Shown here: in pieces, positions 59,601 to 64,000 of the stretch
How positions within the stretch are numbered: the first letter of the stretch is position 1
Layout: each line of letters begins with the position of its first letter
From: Haloarcula sp. DT43
GTDB lineage: Archaea; Halobacteriota; Halobacteria; Halobacteriales; Haloarculaceae
Assembly (NCBI RefSeq): GCF_037078405.1
Contig: NZ_JAYMGZ010000002.1
Span: 496,001 to 560,000, forward strand
Length of the DNA stretch: 64,000 nt
Direction of reading: 5' to 3'
The notes under the pieces: generated by a model
Database searches by the model: none
Seen by the model: the letters and a program-made list of their open reading frames with translations, nothing else
Told to the model about the DNA's origin: nothing
Position numbers and translations under genes: made by a program

Positions 59601-60593
59601 ATGGTGACGTTTCTTGCCGGCGGGACGGGAACCCCGAAGCTCCTCGCCGGTGCCGACGACGTGTTCTCGCCGGCGGCGACGACCGTCGTCGCCAACACCG
59701 GCGACGACATCGAACTCGGGGGCCACCTGGTCTGTCCTGACCTCGATACCGTGCTGTTCCTTGAGGGGAGCGTCCTCGATCGGGAAAGATGGTGGGGTAT
59801 CGACGGCGATACCGCCGAGACACACGCCGAACTGACACGGCTCGCGGACGCGGCCGGGCTGGACGGCGGGCCGCGATACCTCCCCGACGACGCACAGACA
59901 GCGGGGCGTGACATCGCCCGCTGGCGGCGCTTCTCCGGCGTCGTGGAGTTCATGCACATCGGCGACCGCGACCGCGCGGTCCACGTCACGCGCACCTCCC
60001 TGCTCGACGAAGGGCGGTCACTGACCGAAGTGACGCGTACGCTCGCCGACGCGTTCGGCCTGGAGCGGTCGCTGCTCCCGATGAGCGACGACCCCGTCGC
60101 GTCCATCGTCCACACGCCCGACGGCCCGATGCACTTCCAGGAGTGGTGGGTCGGTCACGGCGGGGAGCCGACGGTCGAAGACGTCGAGTTCCGCGGGGCC
60201 GAGGCGGCCGACGCGACGGACGCCGTCCTGACCGCGCTCGACGACGCCGTCGTCGTCGGGCCGTCGAACCCGGTGACTTCGCTGGGGCCGATGCTCGCCG
60301 TCGACGCCATCGAGCAGGCGCTGCACGAGACCCCGGTCGTCGCCGTCTCGCCGTTCATCGAGGACACCGTGTTCTCGGGACCGGCGGCGGACCTGATGGC
60401 CGGCGTCGGGCTGGAACCGAGCACTGCCGGGGTGGCCGAGGCCTATCCGTTCGCCGACGCGTTCGTGCTGGACGACGGCGACTCGACGCCGCTCGACGTG
60501 CCGGTCGTCCGGACCGACACTACGCTCGACGACGCGGCCGACGCCGAGCGGGTGAACCGCGCCGTCGAGACGGCGCTCTCGGAGGTGACCTGA
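59601..60593 (+). CDS. cofD: 2-phospho-L-lactate transferase (coenzyme F420 biosynthesis)
   Basis: A 330-residue CofD. It transfers a phospholactate-type moiety to the deazaflavin FO to give F420-0. The start [20 protein letters not shown] (about 2-21) is the nucleotide loop, then [20 protein letters not shown] (about 32-51) and the late [18 protein letters not shown] (about 214-231). Haloarchaea do contain F420. The stop overlaps the next start by one base. Confidence 0.95.
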   Translation: MVTFLAGGTGTPKLLAGADDVFSPAATTVVANTGDDIELGGHLVCPDLDTVLFLEGSVLDRERWWGIDGDTAETHAELTRLADAAGLDGGPRYLPDDAQTAGRDIARWRRFSGVVEFMHIGDRDRAVHVTRTSLLDEGRSLTEVTRTLADAFGLERSLLPMSDDPVASIVHTPDGPMHFQEWWVGHGGEPTVEDVEFRGAEAADATDAVLTALDDAVVVGPSNPVTSLGPMLAVDAIEQALHETPVVAVSPFIEDTVFSGPAADLMAGVGLEPSTAGVAEAYPFADAFVLDDGDSTPLDVPVVRTDTTLDDAADAERVNRAVETALSEVT

Positions 60594-61339
60594 TGTTCGA
60601 ACCGCGAGTCGCCCTGGCGAGTCTGAGCGGTGAGGCCGACGCGTCGTGGGCCCGCGCGGTCGAGTCCCACGTCGGGTGTGCGTTCCTCGGCGGCATCGCA
60701 CTCGACGGCGCGACGCGCGACGCCGCCCGGGCGATGACCGACCGCGACCGCTCGGAGTTCCTGCCCGAAGACCCGGTCGCGTTCATCGACGGCCAGCTCG
60801 ACGCGCTCGCCGGCGCGCCGTTGCGCCCGGCGTTCAACGTCCGGAGCGCGACGATAGCGCCCGTTGAGCGGGCCGCGGCCGTCTGTCAGCGCCACGGCGC
60901 AATCGTCGAAATCAACGCCCACTGTCGCCAAGACGAGATGTGCGCCGCCGGTGCCGGCGAGTCGCTGCTCCGGGAGCGCGACCGGCTGGCCGAGTTCGTG
61001 TCGGCCGCGGCGGCGACGGGAGCGACCGTTTCGGTGAAGGGACGGGCCGAACTCGCCGGCGTCTCGCTCCCCGACGTCGCTCGCACCATCGAAGCAGCCG
61101 GCGGGGACGTCTTCCACGTCGACGCGATGGACTCGGAGTCCGTCGTCGCCGACGTGGCCGATGCAACCGACCTGTTCGTCGTCGCGAACAACGGCGTTCG
61201 AGGCCGCGAGACGGCGGAAGAGTACCTCGGCTACGGTGCGGACGCGGTCAGCGTGGGGCGTCCGAGTGATAAGCCGGAGATACTCCGCGCGGTTCGGGCG
61301 GGGACCGACGAGTGGTTCGCGTCGGAGGTGTCGCCGTGA
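60593..61339 (+). CDS. archaeal dihydrouridine-synthase/TIM-barrel-like protein
   Basis: A 248-residue TIM-barrel flavoprotein-like protein. It starts [20 protein letters not shown], and includes the Dus-like segments FNVRSATIAPVERAA, IVEINAHCRQDEMC (about 103-116, with the Cys where Dus has its proton donor) and the phosphate-binding VSVGRPSDKPEI near the C-terminus. It is shorter than bacterial Dus (about 320 residues) and lacks the C-terminal tRNA-binding helical domain. It overlaps cofD by one base and the next gene by four, so it may have been recruited to a cofactor pathway rather than tRNA. Confidence 0.8.
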   Translation: MFEPRVALASLSGEADASWARAVESHVGCAFLGGIALDGATRDAARAMTDRDRSEFLPEDPVAFIDGQLDALAGAPLRPAFNVRSATIAPVERAAAVCQRHGAIVEINAHCRQDEMCAAGAGESLLRERDRLAEFVSAAAATGATVSVKGRAELAGVSLPDVARTIEAAGGDVFHVDAMDSESVVADVADATDLFVVANNGVRGRETAEEYLGYGADAVSVGRPSDKPEILRAVRAGTDEWFASEVSP

Positions 61340-62175
61340 GCGAGCGGTCGGTCGGACAGAACGCCCAACTGGCGCTGCTACTAGAGGTCTCCGGCACGCC
61401 GAAACCCGGCAACGTCGACCGCGAGCGAGAGTACGACGACCTCCGGTTCGAGCACTTCGTCGCCGGCGCTGTCGGAGCGCGACCGGGGCTCGACCGCGCG
61501 GCCGCGGGCGACCCCATCGGTCCCGCGTTCGAGGCCGCGGTCGACGGGATGGCGGGACAGTCCGGCGGCAACACCCAGTTCGGCGCTCTGCTGGTGCTCA
61601 CGCCGCTCGCGGCCGCGGCCGCGGACGAGCGACTGTCGCCGTCGGGCGTCGACGCCGTGGTCCGTGAGACGACTGTCGAGGACGCGGCGGCGTTCTACCG
61701 CGCTTTCGAACACGTCGACGTGGCCGTCGACGACCCGCCCGACGGGCTGGAACCGCTCGACGTTCGCCGCGGGAGCGACGCCGTTCCGGACCTCCGTGCG
61801 CGCGGGCTGACGCTGTTCGACGTCATGGAGTCAAGCGCCGACGTCGACGGCGTGGCCGCGGAGTGGGTCTCCGGCTTCGAACGCGTGTTCGACGCCAGCG
61901 AGACGCTACTGACTGGCTCTGGCCCGGTCGCCGACCGCGCGTCTGACGCCTTCCTCGAACTGCTCGCGGCGGACGTGGATACCTTCGTCGTCACCCGACA
62001 GGACCGCGAGACTGCCGCTGAGGTACAGCGCCGGGCACGGGCGGTTCTCGACGGTGAAGAGGACGCCACGGACCTGGCCGAGGAGTTCGTCGAGCGGGAC
62101 ATCAACCCCGGAACGACCGCCGACATCGTCGCGGGCGCGCTGTTTGTCGCGCTGGAACGGGGGCTCGAAGTGTGA
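61336..62175 (+). CDS. triphosphoribosyl-dephospho-CoA synthase (CitG)-like protein
   Basis: A 279-residue all-helical protein of the CitG/MdcB family. The nucleotide- or phosphate-binding signature is EVSGTPKPGNVDREREYDD (about 17-35), followed by GGNTQFGALLVLTPLAAAAA (about 75-94), and the C-terminal DINPGTTADIVAGALFVALE. Haloarchaea lack the citrate lyase that bacterial CitG serves, so the reaction is probably different, perhaps transfer of a ribosyl or phosphate group in cofactor synthesis. GTG start at 61336 overlapping the upstream stop. Confidence 0.85.
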   Translation: MSERSVGQNAQLALLLEVSGTPKPGNVDREREYDDLRFEHFVAGAVGARPGLDRAAAGDPIGPAFEAAVDGMAGQSGGNTQFGALLVLTPLAAAAADERLSPSGVDAVVRETTVEDAAAFYRAFEHVDVAVDDPPDGLEPLDVRRGSDAVPDLRARGLTLFDVMESSADVDGVAAEWVSGFERVFDASETLLTGSGPVADRASDAFLELLAADVDTFVVTRQDRETAAEVQRRARAVLDGEEDATDLAEEFVERDINPGTTADIVAGALFVALERGLEV

Positions 62176-62789
62176 CTGGGGAGTCGTCGGCAGGTGACGG
62201 GCTGGACTCCGAGACGGCGTGGCCCGTCGCGCTCGCCGGCGTCACCGAGACGGTCGTGACCACGCTGGGGCCGAACGAGCGCTGGAACGTCGCCGCGCTG
62301 GGTGTCCACGCGCCCGACGGCGACGGGCCGGTCACGGCGACGACGTGGGGCCGGACCCGGACCTGGCGGAACTTCCGGGAGCGTGGCGGCGGCTACGTCC
62401 AGTTCACCCGGGACCCGGTGGACTTCGCCGAGGCGGCGCTGTCGGTTCGGGAAGCGGACGACCCCGTCCTCGACAGCGCGGACGCGTGGGTCGAAGTGAA
62501 CGTCGTCCGGCGAGACGCCGGCACGGAGGGCGACACCCAGTGGGTCGAGTGGGCGCTCGAACCCATCGACAGCGCCGTCGAGCGGCGGGTCGTGCCGGCG
62601 ACGAACCGCGGCCACGCCGCCGTCGTCGAGGCGACCGTCGCGGCCTCACGGCTGGACGTGCCGAGCTACGACCGCGACCCGCTGCTGGACCGGCTCGCGT
62701 ACTTCGAGTCAGTCGCCGAAACCGCCGGTAGCGAGCGCGAGCGGGCGGCATTCGAGCGCATCCGCGACCTGGTCGACGTCGAGTGGTAG
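62172..62789 (+). CDS. DUF447 protein
   Basis: A 205-residue protein of the DUF447 family found in archaea. After an acidic start (MTGESSAGDGLDSE) the core reads VALAGVTETVVTTLGPNERWNVAALGVH (about 19-46), TWGRTRTWRNFRERGGGYVQFT (about 58-79) and, at the C-terminus, LDRLAYFESVAETAGSERERAAF. Members resemble flavin-binding split-barrel proteins. GTG start at 62172, overlapping the CitG-like gene by four bases. The four-gene cluster implies a shared pathway. Confidence 0.82.
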   Translation: MTGESSAGDGLDSETAWPVALAGVTETVVTTLGPNERWNVAALGVHAPDGDGPVTATTWGRTRTWRNFRERGGGYVQFTRDPVDFAEAALSVREADDPVLDSADAWVEVNVVRRDAGTEGDTQWVEWALEPIDSAVERRVVPATNRGHAAVVEATVAASRLDVPSYDRDPLLDRLAYFESVAETAGSERERAAFERIRDLVDVEW

Positions 62790-62963
62790 GTGGGGCAAAC
62801 AGGCGACACACGCTGGGTCGTGACAGGCTGTGTCGCACTCCCGCGGGACCTGCCACGGCGACGGTCAGCGCACGGTCCCGGGTCGCCCCCTTCCTCCTGA
62901 TAAACGTTCGCGTGCGTGGTCCGTTCCGAACCCTTTTTGAGTGCGACCAAGCAAGTAGCGCGC

Positions 62964-63155
62964 ATGGCAATCAAACCCGCCTACGTCAAGAAGACCGGGA
63001 CGCTCCTCATGGAGCGATACCCCGACGCCTTCGGTGCTGACTTCGAACACAACAAGGACGTCGTCGAGGAACTGACCAACATCGAGTCCAAGGGTGTCCG
63101 CAACCGCATCGCCGGCTACGTCACCCGGAAGATGAACAACCCCGTCGAAGCCTGA
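62964..63155 (+). CDS. rps17e: 30S ribosomal protein S17e
   Basis: A 63-residue S17e. Typical sequence: [20 protein letters not shown], then [20 protein letters not shown] and [12 protein letters not shown]. The ATG at 62964 gives the canonical start; an in-frame upstream ATG belongs to intergenic DNA. The 174 bases before it hold only a T-rich stretch and no gene. S17e belongs to the archaeal/eukaryotic-specific proteins of the small subunit. Confidence 0.97.
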   Translation: MAIKPAYVKKTGTLLMERYPDAFGADFEHNKDVVEELTNIESKGVRNRIAGYVTRKMNNPVEA

Positions 63156-63210
63156 GCCGGTTCTTTCTCTCTGTCTCCAGCGGTGAGCGAGCGGCCGCTC
63201 TCTCCAGCCG

Positions 63211-64000
63211 TTACTGCTCGGGCTGGGCGGGCTGGCTGTCGCTCCGGCGCTTCCGGTGGATGATGCCCTGCATGTTAGCGGTGCGGGCGGCGATGTCACG
63301 GAACGACTCGCCGACGTCGCTGTCCTCGTCGAGGACCAGCGGCTCCCCGGTCGCGCCCCCTTCTCTGACTTCGGGGTCGAGCGGAATCTCGCCGAGGAAC
63401 GGCATCTCCGTCTCGTCGGCGAACTCGCGGCCGCCGCCGCTGCCGAAGATGTCGTGCTCGCCGCCACAGTCCGGGCAGACGAACGACGACATGTTCTCGA
63501 CGATGCCCAGCACGGGTGTCTCGTGGCGGCCGAACATCCGGAGTCCCTTGCGGGCGTCGTCGAGCGCGACCTCTTCGGGCGTCGTGACGATGACGGCCCC
63601 GGAGACGGGGACCTGCTGGAGCATGGTCAGCTGCGTGTCGCCGGTCCCCGGCGGCAGGTCCACGACCATGTAGTCGAGTTCGCCCCAGAGCACGTCGTCC
63701 CACAGCTGGGTGAGGACGTTGTCGACCATCGGCCCGCGGAAGATGACGGGGTCGTCCTTGCCGACCAGGAAGTCCATGCTCATCAGTTTCATCCCGTGTT
63801 TCTCGACGGGGATTATTTCCTCGTCCTCGGTCGCGCGGGGCTGTTCGTCGGCGTCGAGCATCCGCGGGACGTTCGGTCCGTACACGTCGGCGTCGAACAG
63901 GCCGACGCGGGCACCGAGCCGCGAGAGCCCGGCGGCGAGGTTCACTGCGACGGTGGACTTGCCGACGCCGCCCTTGCCGGAGGCAACCGCGATGACGTTC
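63211..64000 (-). CDS. Mrp/NBP35-family iron-sulfur cluster carrier ATPase (5' end outside window)
   Basis: The visible 262 codons encode the ATPase core of a Mrp/ApbC protein: the deviant Walker A SGKGGVGKSTVAVNLAAG at the window edge, the switch DADVYGPNVPRML, and DLPPGTGDTQL (about 100 residues later). The CxxC for cluster binding is SSFVCPDCGGEHDIFG. An N-terminal DUF59-type domain of about 90 residues is expected beyond 64000. Role: carrying or assembling Fe-S clusters. It is convergent with rps17e. Confidence 0.93.
   Translation of the reverse strand, partial: NVIAVASGKGGVGKSTVAVNLAAGLSRLGARVGLFDADVYGPNVPRMLDADEQPRATEDEEIIPVEKHGMKLMSMDFLVGKDDPVIFRGPMVDNVLTQLWDDVLWGELDYMVVDLPPGTGDTQLTMLQQVPVSGAVIVTTPEEVALDDARKGLRMFGRHETPVLGIVENMSSFVCPDCGGEHDIFGSGGGREFADETEMPFLGEIPLDPEVREGGATGEPLVLDEDSDVGESFRDIAARTANMQGIIHRKRRSDSQPAQPEQ

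Overview
The window is haloarchaeal chromosome (class Halobacteria). The evidence is high GC with GC-rich third codon positions, very acidic proteins, and archaeal information-processing genes: transcription factor B, proteasome-activating nucleotidase, FEN1, Gar1, SRP19, ribosomal protein S17e, GatE and CofD. Genes found in halophiles are also present: a sensory-rhodopsin/transducer pair, bacterio-opsin-activator-like regulators, a PccB-PccX-PccA carboxylase and an Mrp antiporter operon with haloarchaeal gene order. The gene content would suit a Haloarcula-like lineage, but species cannot be read from this sequence. Almost all of the window is ordinary core chromosome. I see no insertion sequence, prophage, CRISPR array, rRNA or tRNA gene.

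Layout. 1-4959 (minus): Mrp/Mnh Na+/H+ antiporter operon, read E-F-G-DUF4040-B-C-D-D', every junction overlapping by a few bases; the last gene runs off the left edge. 5052-11994: CoaBC, a minimal FAD protein, PAN, DUF420, an HD phosphohydrolase, an amidohydrolase and a stress protein. 12005-16867 (minus): biotin protein ligase beside the biotin-dependent acyl-CoA carboxylase it should serve (PccA; then PccX and PccB coupled). 17009-23963: a uracil-DNA-glycosylase-like protein, a FilR1-type regulator diverging from an EamA exporter, an SNF symporter, a histidine kinase, an SDR and a zinc-independent MDR oxidoreductase. 24198-27232: transducer (HtrII-like) and sensory rhodopsin II-like protein in one transcription unit. 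27353-36791: small membrane protein, TFB, a DUF/TrmJ pair, a Bat-like regulator, two small regulators, GatE and a lipoprotein. 36905-42008: fumarase, then a sugar-type ABC transporter (two permeases and an ATPase) whose substrate-binding protein gene appears to be lost; a promoter and a Tat-like first nine codons remain. 42084-46269: a second Bat-like regulator with a pseudo-receiver domain, and a soluble PAS chemotaxis transducer. 46282-52054: FEN1, GNAT, small membrane proteins, an ornithine-cyclodeaminase-like enzyme, a presenilin-type protease, Gar1 and SRP19. 52179-59463: secreted CAP protein, Tat lipoprotein, cytochrome oxidase subunit II diverging from a CtaA-half/CtaB fusion, an Rdx selenoprotein-like protein, a 35-residue zinc ribbon with two perfect inverted repeats at its promoter, an ABC exporter and a dual-specificity phosphatase. 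59601-62789: an overlapping four-gene cluster, CofD, dihydrouridine-synthase-like, CitG-like and DUF447. 62964-64000: S17e and the start of an Mrp/NBP35 ATPase cut by the right edge.

Promoters, where visible, are archaeal TATA boxes about 25-30 bases before the start codon, which implies many leaderless transcripts. Sensory functions are over-represented: a photoreceptor/transducer pair, a soluble transducer, a histidine kinase and two Bat-like regulators lie within about 25 kb. The most interesting items for follow-up are the zinc-ribbon microprotein with its paired inverted repeats, the decayed binding-protein locus, the CofD-Dus-CitG-DUF447 cluster, and two pairs of convergent genes that share one CTAG as both stop codons.
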